From positions 1-51,200 of IMG/VR virus record IMGVR_UViG_3300022187_000041: a stretch of DNA of 51,200 bases. One strand, 5' to 3'. This DNA comes from a virus. The stretch's first letter is position 1. Each line of letters begins with the position of its first letter. This document shows positions 26,916-34,381 of this stretch, piece by piece. The notes under the pieces were generated by a model. The model had not been told where the DNA came from. It saw only the letters and a program-made list of their open reading frames with translations, and did not search any database. The translations under genes and the position numbers were made by a program.

Positions 26916-27066
26916 CCTTTACTCCTATACATGGTAGCAAGATAGTCTGCTTACAGTAACGTGGGAACTCGTCATATGTCATAGCAATTAATACAGGTAG
27001 ACCTGCTATTATAAATGCGACTATGGCAGACGCCTTGATTGCACCACTAATATTACCTCTCATCAT
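26908..27066 (-). CDS. Small membrane protein (52 aa)
   Basis: Begins MMRGNISGAIKASAIVAFII; one membrane helix (residues ~10-30), then a short tail with two Cys. I placed the start at 27066, where GGGAGAG precedes the ATGATG pair and the ATG overlaps the ThyX stop (ATGA). A longer form from 27090 lacks a ribosome site. Unknown function. Confidence 0.6.
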   Translation of the reverse strand: MMRGNISGAIKASAIVAFIIAGLPVLIAMTYDEFPRYCKQTILLPCIGVKDE

Positions 27067-27722
27067 ACGCTCTCCCTTAATGCTTTCCACGATACGGGGA
27101 ACAGCTTAGACATCTCGTAGTTAATATCCCAAGCTACATACTGAGTCTCTGCTTGTGTGTCACCCTTACAACGTAAGTTACACATGTCAGCAAAGGCATC
27201 TAAGCTACCTGACCAGTACCACTCAGTCATCATACTCTGTGGCAGTACCATACGTGCTTGCTCAGGACATACATTTTCTAACAACAACCTTTGGTAATCT
27301 TTTAAAGCCCTATGATGCAAGTCGCTAATAATACGATCAGCATCCTCATCATACCACTCGCCACTACTACCTTGCTTCTTATCTTCGCTGCGCCCACGCC
27401 AAGATCTAGGCACATAGAACTCAGGCTCCTTGTCTACGTATCGTCTTGATACTTCATTCCAACGTAGAAACTTATGCTTGACTAACTGTCTAGCTACAAA
27501 GACTGGTGCCTTGATGTGGAAACTAGCAAAGCAATGCCCAAAGGGGCTGATGTGTTTGTGCTCTGCAAGATAACGAATAAGCTTAGCGTCCTTGTCTTTC
27601 AACTTAGGTGGCCCCCATACATCACTCGTATCCATCTCACTCTGCTTACCAAAGCTTACACGAGCAGCATTAGCTACTGTCAAGTCAGTACCCATGTGAT
27701 CTATGTATGTTACTTTAATCAA
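27063..27722 (-). CDS. thyX: Flavin-dependent thymidylate synthase ThyX
   Basis: A 219-residue enzyme that makes dTMP from dUMP using FAD, folate and NADPH. The signature is KHKFLRWNEVSRRYV (82-96), a form of RHR-x7-S with Lys replacing both Arg. ISPFGHCFASFHIKAP and LPQSMMTEWYWSGSLDAF are other family parts. The likely start is TTG at 27722, with GGGAG 7 bp upstream; it overlaps the GIY-YIG gene stop by 8 bp. Together with RNR it supplies dNTPs. Confidence 0.93.
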   Translation of the reverse strand: MIKVTYIDHMGTDLTVANAARVSFGKQSEMDTSDVWGPPKLKDKDAKLIRYLAEHKHISPFGHCFASFHIKAPVFVARQLVKHKFLRWNEVSRRYVDKEPEFYVPRSWRGRSEDKKQGSSGEWYDEDADRIISDLHHRALKDYQRLLLENVCPEQARMVLPQSMMTEWYWSGSLDAFADMCNLRCKGDTQAETQYVAWDINYEMSKLFPVSWKALRESV

Positions 27723-28230
27723 GTGTCAACTCCCGTAATACTTCTAGTGCCTGATCTTCTGTTATCTTAAACCATTCACCTTTACGTTCACCTTTACGCT
27801 CAGCTACCTTGTGTGCGTCACGCTCAGCCTTGTTACGATCATCAAAGTAAACTGAATGGATCAACTCATAGTCACGCATAGGTGAGCTTGTTTGATAGCC
27901 ATTGAGTCTATCCTCTGCGTCTACTGCCTTGCCAATCTTAACCCAGTCAGGCCAAGCCTTGTTACGGATAGCGTACACGTAACCCTCAAGGATTTGTTTG
28001 TCTTTCTGTAAGGCACTGAACGCTGCGTCACCAAAAGATTTGTAGTGACCTGGTTTATACAACGGGTGTTTCTTCGGAATGTATTTACCGTTTACAAACA
28101 TACGCTGTGGATTGTTTCTTGGGTTGCTCTTGTTGTTACGATCCTTTTGTATGTCAGAAGTGTTACCTTCTTGATAATACTTTGGCTTACCTGTTCTAGG
28201 ATTTACACTAAGTTCTTTCAGTAAAGTCAT
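27715..28230 (-). CDS. T5orf172 / GIY-YIG-like nuclease-fold protein
   Basis: A 171-residue protein. The N-terminal ~75 residues are basic and partly disordered (NNKSNPRNNPQRMF). The C-terminal ~90 residues fit the T5orf172 (GIY-YIG superfamily) pattern: EGYVYAIRN, DWVKIGKAVDAEDRLNGYQT, and a Glu-bearing helix (NKAERDAHKV). This could be a DNA-cutting or DNA-binding enzyme; a homing role is possible since GIY-YIG genes are often mobile. Good ribosome site (AAAGGAGTTAGAG). Confidence 0.75.
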   Translation of the reverse strand: MTLLKELSVNPRTGKPKYYQEGNTSDIQKDRNNKSNPRNNPQRMFVNGKYIPKKHPLYKPGHYKSFGDAAFSALQKDKQILEGYVYAIRNKAWPDWVKIGKAVDAEDRLNGYQTSSPMRDYELIHSVYFDDRNKAERDAHKVAERKGERKGEWFKITEDQALEVLRELTLD

Positions 28231-28330
28231 CTCTAACTCCTTTATGTTTCTCTTTACGTAATGGTTTAGGTTTCTTCTTGTCAGGTATAACCTGAGGTTT
28301 ATACTTAGGCTGTCTTAAATCTTTAGCCAT
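28208..28330 (-). CDS. Very small basic protein (40 aa)
   Basis: Encodes MAKDLRQPKYKPQVIPDKKK and continues KPKPLRKEKHKG to a C-terminus FTERT; strongly basic and Pro-rich. Its ATG overlaps the primase stop by 8 bp and its end overlaps the next gene start by 23 bp. It is probably a nucleic-acid-binding peptide. There is no strong ribosome site, so coupling from the primase gene is likely. The evidence is packing plus composition. Confidence 0.5.
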   Translation of the reverse strand: MAKDLRQPKYKPQVIPDKKKPKPLRKEKHKGVRDDFTERT

Positions 28331-29150
28331 AGGGTTTGTCTTGTTCTTCATAGGCCAGCTTCCTCAGTTCATCTAAGTCCTCAGGCCTCTCGTACTTCAA
28401 GTCATCCTGTAAGTACAACGCATAGCTAGGTAGACCTGTCCACATCTCTATCTCTTTCTTGTAGCTCAACGTCTTCTGTAAGGCATCAGGGTCAAGCGCA
28501 ACGATAACCTTTGTTGCGTTGTCTTGTATATACTCTAAGTGTTTATCTGTCAAGCTAGTCCCAAGTATAGCAAACCCAACCGAATTGGGTAGCTTCTTAG
28601 CCACAGTGATAGCACTGATGACATCCTCTACCACAACGTAGACACTGTTACGGTCAGACATAGAGCGTACATAATAGTCTGCACTACCACCATACCTGTA
28701 CCACTTTGGTATAGCACCATCAAGAGCACGTCCAATAGCATCAACAACAGTACCATTGTGTACGATAGGAAACACCGCACGTTTATCTTTCACGTCATAC
28801 ATTAATGACTCACCAGCTAAGACAGGCCATCGCTGCTTGAACCTACGCATGGTAGCATTGCCCTCTGTAGTGATATGTTCTGGATAAACAAAGGGCTGTA
28901 ACTCTTTGTTATCACTGGATGATTCTAGTAATGGTTTCACGAAGTAACTCTCCAACTCTGCTCGTGTCATGTCTGTGTCGAACCTACCGCCAACATCACA
29001 GGCTAACTTGAAGCAGTTGTACTTCAAGACACCCATCTCCATCGATGCAGTAAAAGTATTCTTGCTGTTGCAAAACGGACAGTCACCACGATGCGGCCCG
29101 TTAATTGCCATCTCTTCTGCGTACTGCCTGTGTTGCTGCCAGATAGTCAT
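28323..29150 (-). CDS. DNA primase (zinc-finger and TOPRIM domains)
   Basis: A 275-residue primase that makes RNA primers for the helicase-polymerase fork. The N-terminal zinc finger is CPFCNSKNTF...CFKLAC. The TOPRIM parts are VYVVVEDVISAITVAKKL (catalytic Glu) and KVIVALDPDA (DxD-like). It matches the primase half of T7 gp4 but is a separate gene. The ATG follows AGGAGAAAGA and overlaps the integrase end. Confidence 0.9.
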   Translation of the reverse strand: MTIWQQHRQYAEEMAINGPHRGDCPFCNSKNTFTASMEMGVLKYNCFKLACDVGGRFDTDMTRAELESYFVKPLLESSSDNKELQPFVYPEHITTEGNATMRRFKQRWPVLAGESLMYDVKDKRAVFPIVHNGTVVDAIGRALDGAIPKWYRYGGSADYYVRSMSDRNSVYVVVEDVISAITVAKKLPNSVGFAILGTSLTDKHLEYIQDNATKVIVALDPDALQKTLSYKKEIEMWTGLPSYALYLQDDLKYERPEDLDELRKLAYEEQDKPYG

Positions 29151-30046
29151 TCTTTCTCCTTGAATGCACTGCGCTGGGCTAGTGCTTCTGATGCACCAGT
29201 AAAGGTGTGCTTGATGTAAGGCGTAAGGCTTTGGATGTTGACGTGTCCACTGACTTGTTTGATCTGCGTGATGTCAACACCTGCCTCTACCATCTCAGTG
29301 ATAGCAGTACGGCGCATGTCCATAGCGGTTAACTCTTTAGGTAGACCTGCCTGTTCTTTGATCTGATTAACATACATGTGTAGCTTAGCCTTAGCGTAAG
29401 GGCTATGCACGTTGTTGATCTTCTTTGTTCGGGGTGCTACGTATTCCTGAAAGCCAAACCGTTCTTTCTGCTCTACAAGAATACTCCTAAGCCCATCACT
29501 GATAGGTAAGTGTACGTCTGCACCTCGCTTGCTCTGCGTTAAGTCCATGCGGCTGTTCTCTAGATCTAATGCACCCCATGTAAGTAAACGCATGTCACCT
29601 ACACGCTGGCCCCACTCATATGCCATGTGTACAATCAACCCAATAGAGTATCCTGTCCACTCACTGTAAGCGGTAAGCAGGAAAGCCTTTACTTGCTCAG
29701 GCTCCCACGTAACCTTGCGAGGTGGGTTAGGTACACGATCCATGTGCGGTACTGGATTGACTATACGTATGCCTAGACCTATGGCTTTGTTAAGTACGAT
29801 GGACAGTATAGCCGCAAGCTTGTTAGCTCTAGGTATACCATTCTTGATCCACTCATCATACGCAGCTTCTACCTGTGTAGTGGACATGTTCCTAAGTAGA
29901 ACACCACCTAGATCCCTACGCACAACTTTTAAGTTAAGGTAGTACTCCTTCTGTGACGTAGGTGAGAGGTTACGGTAAGACTTACTATCAAGGTAGTAGT
30001 CAATCAAAGTGCTAAGCCTTGAGTCTTCTGTAGGTTTCTTCACCAT
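29147..30046 (-). CDS. int: Tyrosine recombinase / phage integrase
   Basis: A 299-residue site-specific recombinase. The N-terminal core-binding domain contains LSTLIDYYLDSKSY. Catalytic residues: Arg148 in EWGQRVGDM, Lys173 in QSKRG, box II MDMRRT (Arg245, with Met where His is usual), His268 in VSGHVN, Tyr277 in LTPYIKH. It would integrate the phage into a host tRNA or other site. The ATG at 30046 has a GAAAGAA site; an earlier ATG at 30076 is possible. No attP was recognised nearby. Confidence 0.9.
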   Translation of the reverse strand: MVKKPTEDSRLSTLIDYYLDSKSYRNLSPTSQKEYYLNLKVVRRDLGGVLLRNMSTTQVEAAYDEWIKNGIPRANKLAAILSIVLNKAIGLGIRIVNPVPHMDRVPNPPRKVTWEPEQVKAFLLTAYSEWTGYSIGLIVHMAYEWGQRVGDMRLLTWGALDLENSRMDLTQSKRGADVHLPISDGLRSILVEQKERFGFQEYVAPRTKKINNVHSPYAKAKLHMYVNQIKEQAGLPKELTAMDMRRTAITEMVEAGVDITQIKQVSGHVNIQSLTPYIKHTFTGASEALAQRSAFKEKE

Positions 30047-30255
30047 TTCTTTCTTGTCTTCCAGTATACCCAGCATTCTGAACAGTGTCCTTTCCCTATT
30101 ACAGTATCAATAAACCACACTACGTTAAGCCTATTGTCTCTCTTCCATTGCCAATTCCTGGCGCTGAACGTTTGATTGTTGCTACCGCCTACAAGTACAT
30201 TGATTAGTACACTGAAGGCAGTGAGCACTCGTTTGATATACTTACGTATCATCAT
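30040..30255 (-). CDS. Small conserved early protein
   Basis: A 71-residue protein. An amphipathic N-terminal helix (YIKRVLTAFSVLINVLVGGS) is followed by an aromatic-rich part (ARNWQWKRD, NVVWFIDTVIGKGHC, CWVYW). Membrane-peripheral or host-takeover roles are possible; unknown. GGAAGGG lies 8 bp before the ATG at 30255. It overlaps the integrase by 7 bp. Confidence 0.65.
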   Translation of the reverse strand: MMIRKYIKRVLTAFSVLINVLVGGSNNQTFSARNWQWKRDNRLNVVWFIDTVIGKGHCSECWVYWKTRKKW

Positions 30256-30340
30256 CGTCTATACCCTTCCACATGAAGTAGATGAACCCACCTACATAGG
30301 CTATGAGGAAGGGTATTACTATTTGTGAACCTGCTACCAT
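30242..30340 (-). CDS. Very small membrane protein (32 aa)
   Basis: Starts MVAGSQIVIPFLIAYVGGFI and ends in GIDDDDT: a single membrane helix with an acidic tail. It lies 1 bp after the previous stop and overlaps the next start by 14 bp, which supports real coupling. No strong ribosome site. Unknown function. Confidence 0.5.
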   Translation of the reverse strand: MVAGSQIVIPFLIAYVGGFIYFMWKGIDDDDT

Positions 30341-30341
30341 A

Positions 30342-30653
30342 CTAGCTGTTGATGTATGGATCGTGGTTGATGTAGTAAGATACACCCATCTCGTAGTCTC
30401 CTGCATGGGAGTACAGTTGGCTCAATGCATCTGCTGCATTGCGTACCTTCTCTAGTTTAGCATCATCAGATAAGTCTTCGTCATAAATAAAGTCTACTGG
30501 AATAGCTGTGACTACTTGCTTGTAGCTACGCCACACATCAATGCCCGACTCATGTACTTCACCTGTCTTCTCGTGTACACTTTCATATACAAAGATCACC
30601 GCATCGTTATGATCCCATACTTTTACTTCTACTGTTTGGTCTTCAATAATCAT
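30342..30653 (-). CDS. Early hypothetical protein
   Basis: A 103-residue soluble protein with a beta-rich first half (MIIEDQTVEVKVWDHNDAVI) and helical second half. The ATG at 30653 follows GGAGAAG; an ORF start at 30701 has no such site. Unknown function; part of the compact early block. Confidence 0.62.
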   Translation of the reverse strand: MIIEDQTVEVKVWDHNDAVIFVYESVHEKTGEVHESGIDVWRSYKQVVTAIPVDFIYDEDLSDDAKLEKVRNAADALSQLYSHAGDYEMGVSYYINHDPYINS

Positions 30654-30666
30654 TGTCTCTTCTCCA

Positions 30667-30831
30667 TTAGAACATTGGGTAGTAAAGTTCACCGTTGTCA
30701 ATCATACGCCTGACATCATCTAGCTCACGCTGCACGTTGTCTGCACGATCAAACTCGCCAAGCCATTCTGCATCGTCTATCTCTTTCTGTAGGTCAATGC
30801 TGTAGTCATTGATAGGTAATACGTAGTCCAT
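30667..30831 (-). CDS. Small acidic early protein (54 aa)
   Basis: Starts MDYVLPINDYSIDLQKEIDD; acidic and helical. The ATG at 30831 follows AAAGGAGACACT, which fixes the start. Unknown function. Confidence 0.62.
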   Translation of the reverse strand: MDYVLPINDYSIDLQKEIDDAEWLGEFDRADNVQRELDDVRRMIDNGELYYPMF

Positions 30832-30844
30832 GTTAGTGTCTCCT

Positions 30845-31132
30845 TTAGTGTCCATAGTTACAGCCGATGCGCCATACATCACCTGCTCTTGATTTAACCC
30901 ACCACTCAGCTACACCACAGCAACCTTTAGCTGCGGCCTTCTTGTATGGCGGTGAGTGTAGCCCATCCTTGAAGCGATAGGCTCTGAAGTTATCGGCATA
31001 CTCTAGGTCTGCCTTGTTAATCTCGTAGAGTAAATCTTCCCACACATCAGCAGGTACTTTCTCAAACCCTTTACGGTTCCACTTTGAGCAGTCGATTCCA
31101 CGTTCTGCCAGTGCTGTAGTCCATTTACTCAT
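30845..31132 (-). CDS. Early hypothetical protein with Cys pair
   Basis: A 95-residue protein with CSKWNRKGF near the N-terminus and KGCCGVAEWWVKSRAGDVW near the C-terminus. Aromatic and basic residues may bind nucleic acid, but no family is recognised. AAAGG precedes the ATG. Overlaps the upstream membrane protein gene by 8 bp. Confidence 0.65.
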   Translation of the reverse strand: MSKWTTALAERGIDCSKWNRKGFEKVPADVWEDLLYEINKADLEYADNFRAYRFKDGLHSPPYKKAAAKGCCGVAEWWVKSRAGDVWRIGCNYGH

Positions 31133-31313
31133 CTGTATATACCTTTCTCTTTAGCCATCGTAGTACGATAAGTATTGTTAATATCTGTATGTATATCACG
31201 AAAAGATTAGCCGTGTCAAGATCTCTTACGTCTATACCTATACTCGCAAGGATAACTACGGTGAGTAGCATCAGGAAGTATGCAAGCATAGGTGTCATAA
31301 GTAAGATCAGCAT
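31125..31313 (-). CDS. Small protein with two membrane helices
   Basis: A 62-residue protein with helices at ~1-25 (TPMLAYFLMLLTVVILASIG) and ~37-53 (LFVIYIQILTILIVLRW). Basic C-terminus, so inside-facing. It could be a holin or superinfection-exclusion protein; neither is shown. Weak ribosome site. Confidence 0.62.
   Translation of the reverse strand: MLILLMTPMLAYFLMLLTVVILASIGIDVRDLDTANLFVIYIQILTILIVLRWLKRKVYTDE
31190..31219 (-). promoter_or_regulatory. Possible leftward promoter with extended -10
   Basis: Minus strand TTGACA (31219-31214), 18 bp, TATACA (31195-31190), with TG one base before the -10 (extended -10). It lies inside the membrane-protein gene and would start near 31183, about 50 bp before the 95-residue gene. 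The -10 matches four of six positions. Confidence 0.4.
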
Positions 31314-31317
31314 AGAG

Positions 31318-31659
31318 TTAGTCCATCCGTGTTACGAAGTACTCACCATTAGGTAACGGCAGCGCAAGCATAGCGTACTGATAGAAGTATGCAGGGCCAT
31401 CAGGCGTGAGTAACTTTCCGATGTAAGGTAAGTCAGGATCTTCTGCATTCTTGTATGTACCATCTTCTAAAACCTCACCTTTGAATTGATAAAGCCTACC
31501 GAAACCATAGCGTTCAGTCATAAAGTCAATGATGTCTATGCCTTTCATGTAGCCATAGATGATGTACTCACCTACCCAATAGGGTAATACTCCAAGCATT
31601 TCTTGTAACATTCCAGGATCTACGTCAGGGAAAGCCTTTGTGTTGATTGTTAAGTTCAT
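31318..31659 (-). CDS. Early hypothetical protein
   Basis: A 113-residue protein, aromatic-rich (MLGVLPYWVGEYIIYGYMKG), probably a compact alpha/beta domain. Unknown. Its ATG overlaps the stop of the 47-residue gene (ATGA), so it is cotranslated with it. Confidence 0.65.
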   Translation of the reverse strand: MNLTINTKAFPDVDPGMLQEMLGVLPYWVGEYIIYGYMKGIDIIDFMTERYGFGRLYQFKGEVLEDGTYKNAEDPDLPYIGKLLTPDGPAYFYQYAMLALPLPNGEYFVTRMD

Positions 31660-31799
31660 TGTGTCATCTCCTCAAGTTTTTCTTTCAGTCTAACGACTTG
31701 CTGTTCAAGCTTTTGTATCTTTCGTTCTTCCCAAGTGCTTTGATGTTCTTGAGTAAAACGTTTCATATTATCCAAAAAAATATCTATATTTTGCATCAT
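31656..31799 (-). CDS. Very small coiled-coil protein (47 aa)
   Basis: Starts MMQNIDIFLDNMKRFTQEHQ and ends LKEKLEEMTQ; a continuous coiled coil. Both its start (with the methyltransferase stop) and its stop (with the next start) form ATGA overlaps, strong support for a real gene. Unknown function. Confidence 0.62.
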   Translation of the reverse strand: MMQNIDIFLDNMKRFTQEHQSTWEERKIQKLEQQVVRLKEKLEEMTQ

Positions 31800-32890
31800 T
31801 GTGTTAGTCCTTTCATTATGTGTGATACTACGTCAACGGTCCATCCATTGCCAAGCATTTTGTACCGCTGCGTATTTGATACGTGGTCAGTGTAACCCTC
31901 TGGCACAGTTTGTAAACGCTCGCACTCTAGCGGTGTTAGCTTGCGCCATGTCATACCTTCATCGTAGGTAAGATGATTGTTGTGTTGCCACGATGATGTG
32001 CTTATTGTAGGTGTCTTACCGTCCTGTGCTTTGAGTCCTCCTTTGTTAAATCCTCTACCCTTCTGTAATATCTTAGGTTGTAAGTGTCCACCATCAGAAG
32101 ACACTAGCGATGGGCCTTTACCGTCAGGGTGATACACTCTGTTTACGTAGCTGTACTTATCACTTATACCTGCATCACCTACTAAGATAAGACCGTCAGG
32201 TGATGGCGCTGGCACGTAGCCAAACGAATAGCCGTGAGTACCTGCACAGAGTGTAGCAAACTTACCATCAGTAGGATAGATAGTATTGCATTGGCTCTTG
32301 TACTTAGGGTTAAGCTGGTTGCCACCCATGTAGCTCTCACGTAGCTTCTTACCTGCGTAATACTTTTCTTCTACCTCAGGCTCAAGTATATCTCTGAGTA
32401 CAATACCCTTGTCTTCTGTTGGTACATCAAAGGGAATGTTTGTCCAGTATAAACGGTAGCGGTTCTGAGCAGACACTAGGTTGCTGTTGATAGCTACAGG
32501 ATCTACGCCCAGCGCCTCAGTGATAACGTCCATACTTTCTTTCTTCATACGCACGTTCTCTAGCAAGAAATACTTAGGCTTGAGTGCCTTGAGTAGCCGC
32601 ACATATTCCCAGAATAACTTACTGCGTGGATCATCAAAGTTAAGTTGCTTACCTGCAAAGCTAAAGCCCTGACACGGTGAGCCACCGATAAGTATATCAA
32701 TATCTGGCAGACTGTCAGGATCTATGGCAGTCACATCACCTAGCTGAACTGTCTCTGGAAAGTTAGCTTGTGTTACCTTGATTGCGTACTTGTCAATCTC
32801 CGCTGCAAAATAATTATCGATTGGAATGCCTGCCCTTTCAAGGGCAAGCTGTCCACATGACATCCCGTCAAATAGTGATAGTACATTCAT
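31796..32890 (-). CDS. DNA cytosine-5 methyltransferase
   Basis: A 364-residue C5-methyltransferase with all main motifs: I (LSLFDGMSCGQLALERAG), IV with catalytic Cys73 (GGSPCQGFSFAG), VI (LLENVRM), VIII (SAQNRYRLYW), IX (RKLTPLECERLQTVPEGYT) and X (YKMLGNGWTVDVV). It would methylate host or phage DNA, probably protecting phage DNA from restriction. No partner restriction enzyme is seen, so it is an orphan. Target sequence unknown. Confidence 0.95.
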   Translation of the reverse strand: MNVLSLFDGMSCGQLALERAGIPIDNYFAAEIDKYAIKVTQANFPETVQLGDVTAIDPDSLPDIDILIGGSPCQGFSFAGKQLNFDDPRSKLFWEYVRLLKALKPKYFLLENVRMKKESMDVITEALGVDPVAINSNLVSAQNRYRLYWTNIPFDVPTEDKGIVLRDILEPEVEEKYYAGKKLRESYMGGNQLNPKYKSQCNTIYPTDGKFATLCAGTHGYSFGYVPAPSPDGLILVGDAGISDKYSYVNRVYHPDGKGPSLVSSDGGHLQPKILQKGRGFNKGGLKAQDGKTPTISTSSWQHNNHLTYDEGMTWRKLTPLECERLQTVPEGYTDHVSNTQRYKMLGNGWTVDVVSHIMKGLTQ

Positions 32891-32892
32891 GG

Positions 32893-33270
32893 CTATGATA
32901 CCTTTTCTTCTGCTCCAAACAAACGCTTGGCTGTGTCATCGTCAATAATATACTTCTGTGCAGTTGTCAAGTCCTGCACTACCCACGGACGCTTACGTGC
33001 TCTAGAGTTGTAGCTTACAAGTGACACTTTCATGCCTTGCAGTGATGCAATCTTGCTTGTGTCAAATCCCATGAGTGAAGCCATCTGCTCAAGAGCTTGC
33101 TCATCCTTAGACTTAGCTCCATCAATCAATACCTTTACTTTGTAGGTAGCTTCACCGTCAGTGAATGAGCAGTTTCCTACGTTAATAGATACACCATGTA
33201 TACCTGCGTTCTCTAACGCTTCCTGCATGGCTTCACGGATCTTACGGGCTGTGGGTTTATCAAACTTCAT
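32893..33270 (-). CDS. Early hypothetical protein
   Basis: A 125-residue alpha/beta protein (ARKIREAMQEALENAGIHGV then beta strands); basic centre (SYNSRARKRPW) possibly for nucleic-acid contact. Good ribosome site (AAGGAGATAGAAC). Overlaps the previous gene by 4 bp. Unknown. Confidence 0.65.
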   Translation of the reverse strand: MKFDKPTARKIREAMQEALENAGIHGVSINVGNCSFTDGEATYKVKVLIDGAKSKDEQALEQMASLMGFDTSKIASLQGMKVSLVSYNSRARKRPWVVQDLTTAQKYIIDDDTAKRLFGAEEKVS

Positions 33271-33494
33271 TGTTCTATCTCCTTCTTGATTGCTTGCAGT
33301 GCATTGATTAGACCGTCAACTGTATCATCAAACCTGATAGGGTCATAGTCTTCACAGTGATGTAGATCATCAATGTCTGCTATCTCTTGTGCGTTTATAA
33401 AGTCACCCTCAGCGGTACGTGTCCAGTGCTGAGCGATGGATATGGTGCGCCCGTTATGACGCACCACAATATTGTTGAAGTCTAGCTTAGTCAT
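33267..33494 (-). CDS. Small early hypothetical protein
   Basis: A 75-residue acidic protein with a beta-rich N-terminal half (NNIVVRHNGRTISIAQHWTR) and helical C-terminus. Unknown function. Overlaps the next gene by 4 bp. Confidence 0.6.
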   Translation of the reverse strand: MTKLDFNNIVVRHNGRTISIAQHWTRTAEGDFINAQEIADIDDLHHCEDYDPIRFDDTVDGLINALQAIKKEIEQ

Positions 33495-33500
33495 CTGACA

Positions 33501-33728
33501 TCACCCTGCAAAGTGGCGTAGCTTACGCTCAGTGTTACGGTTAGGCTTGTGCTCTACGTAGACAGTACGCTTGCCAATGTGTAGCGCAGTCATGCAGTCA
33601 TTGCGTGTGACTTTGAAGCCACGGCTTGCGTGTTTACGCTTGCGAGTTAAGCCCTTGAGTCCAGCGAAGTTGAAGCGGAACCCTTGAGTGCCATCATTGA
33701 GAGGCTTAGTAGCGAATAATACAAACAT
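33501..33728 (-). CDS. Small basic early protein
   Basis: A 75-residue, strongly basic protein (LKGLTRKRKHASRGFKVTRN) likely to bind nucleic acid. AAAGGACATATC precedes the ATG. It follows a 65-bp spacer with phased repeats, so its expression may be controlled there. Confidence 0.6.
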   Translation of the reverse strand: MFVLFATKPLNDGTQGFRFNFAGLKGLTRKRKHASRGFKVTRNDCMTALHIGKRTVYVEHKPNRNTERKLRHFAG

Positions 33729-33747
33729 GATATGTCCTTTCTAAGAC

Positions 33748-33796
33748 AGTTAAGATAAGTTAAGGTTAGTTAAGTTAGTCTAGGCTGTCAAGCCTA
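33748..33796 (-). promoter_or_regulatory. Phased AGTTAAG repeats and palindrome over a -35 box
   Basis: Three AGTTAAG copies at 33748, 33758 and 33768 are spaced exactly 10 bp, one helix turn. Next to them TAGGCT-GTCA-AGCCTA (33781-33796) is a 6-bp palindrome that contains TTGACA on the minus strand (33791-33786). Seventeen bp further left is TAACCT, a weak -10. The arrangement suggests a controlled leftward promoter for the gene at 33728. Confidence 0.5.
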
Positions 33797-34381
33797 AACA
33801 TTGTGAATACGTTTCCATGCAACCCATGTCGCAGCTTGCATCTCGTAGGCTGTCATGCCGTGCTTTTTGCCAGCCCTACGGTAGGCTTCTTGCAATTCAG
33901 CACGAAGCTTTTTGCCTATGTTAGGTACTTTCTGCATGGTGCGTCTGTCCTTGTTAGCGATGCACCATGCATGACCGTCTATTACGCATACATCATTGCC
34001 ATTAATACAGTTAGCAAAATCGGTTATCTTAGGGCCATTGAGTATGAAAGAAACGTCTTCCATATTGTGCGGCATAGATTGTAGAATAAACCAAGCCTTG
34101 TCTCGCATCTTAGGGTAAGTGCTAGGCTTAGTATCCTCAACATAACCGCCCTCAGTAAATATGCGGCACATCTTGTCAGCGTTACGCACGTTCATTGCCC
34201 AATCATTGGTAGGGCTTAGTGCAGCAATCACACCAATAACAATGTGCAATGGCAGTTCATACTTGTCTGCTATCTCTTGCGCCAATTCCTTAGCGTCTGC
34301 GTACCAAGTCAGACCGTGATCGATCTCATCTTGTGTAGCTTGTTTGAAGCAAGCAAGTATGTTGCGTGTGTATTGTGTCAT
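33794..34381 (-). CDS. Early protein with possible HhH-GPD (DNA glycosylase-like) fold
   Basis: A 195-residue helical protein seen in many phages. HIVIGVIAALSPTNDWAMNV resembles the first helices of HhH-GPD glycosylases, GPKITDFANCINGND the hairpin region, and VCVIDGHAWCIA resembles the VDTH motif carrying their catalytic Asp. The match is by eye. It might remove or recognise modified bases; the nearby methyltransferase makes that attractive but unproved. The ribosome site GAGGTGACACT is nearly identical to that of the gene before it. Confidence 0.65.
   Translation of the reverse strand: MTQYTRNILACFKQATQDEIDHGLTWYADAKELAQEIADKYELPLHIVIGVIAALSPTNDWAMNVRNADKMCRIFTEGGYVEDTKPSTYPKMRDKAWFILQSMPHNMEDVSFILNGPKITDFANCINGNDVCVIDGHAWCIANKDRRTMQKVPNIGKKLRAELQEAYRRAGKKHGMTAYEMQAATWVAWKRIHNV

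Noticed and set aside
28525-28553. Minus-strand TTGACA, 17 bp, TATACA inside the primase gene
   Set aside because: Weak -10 and located in conserved coding sequence (LTDKHLEYIQD); not needed for any separate unit.
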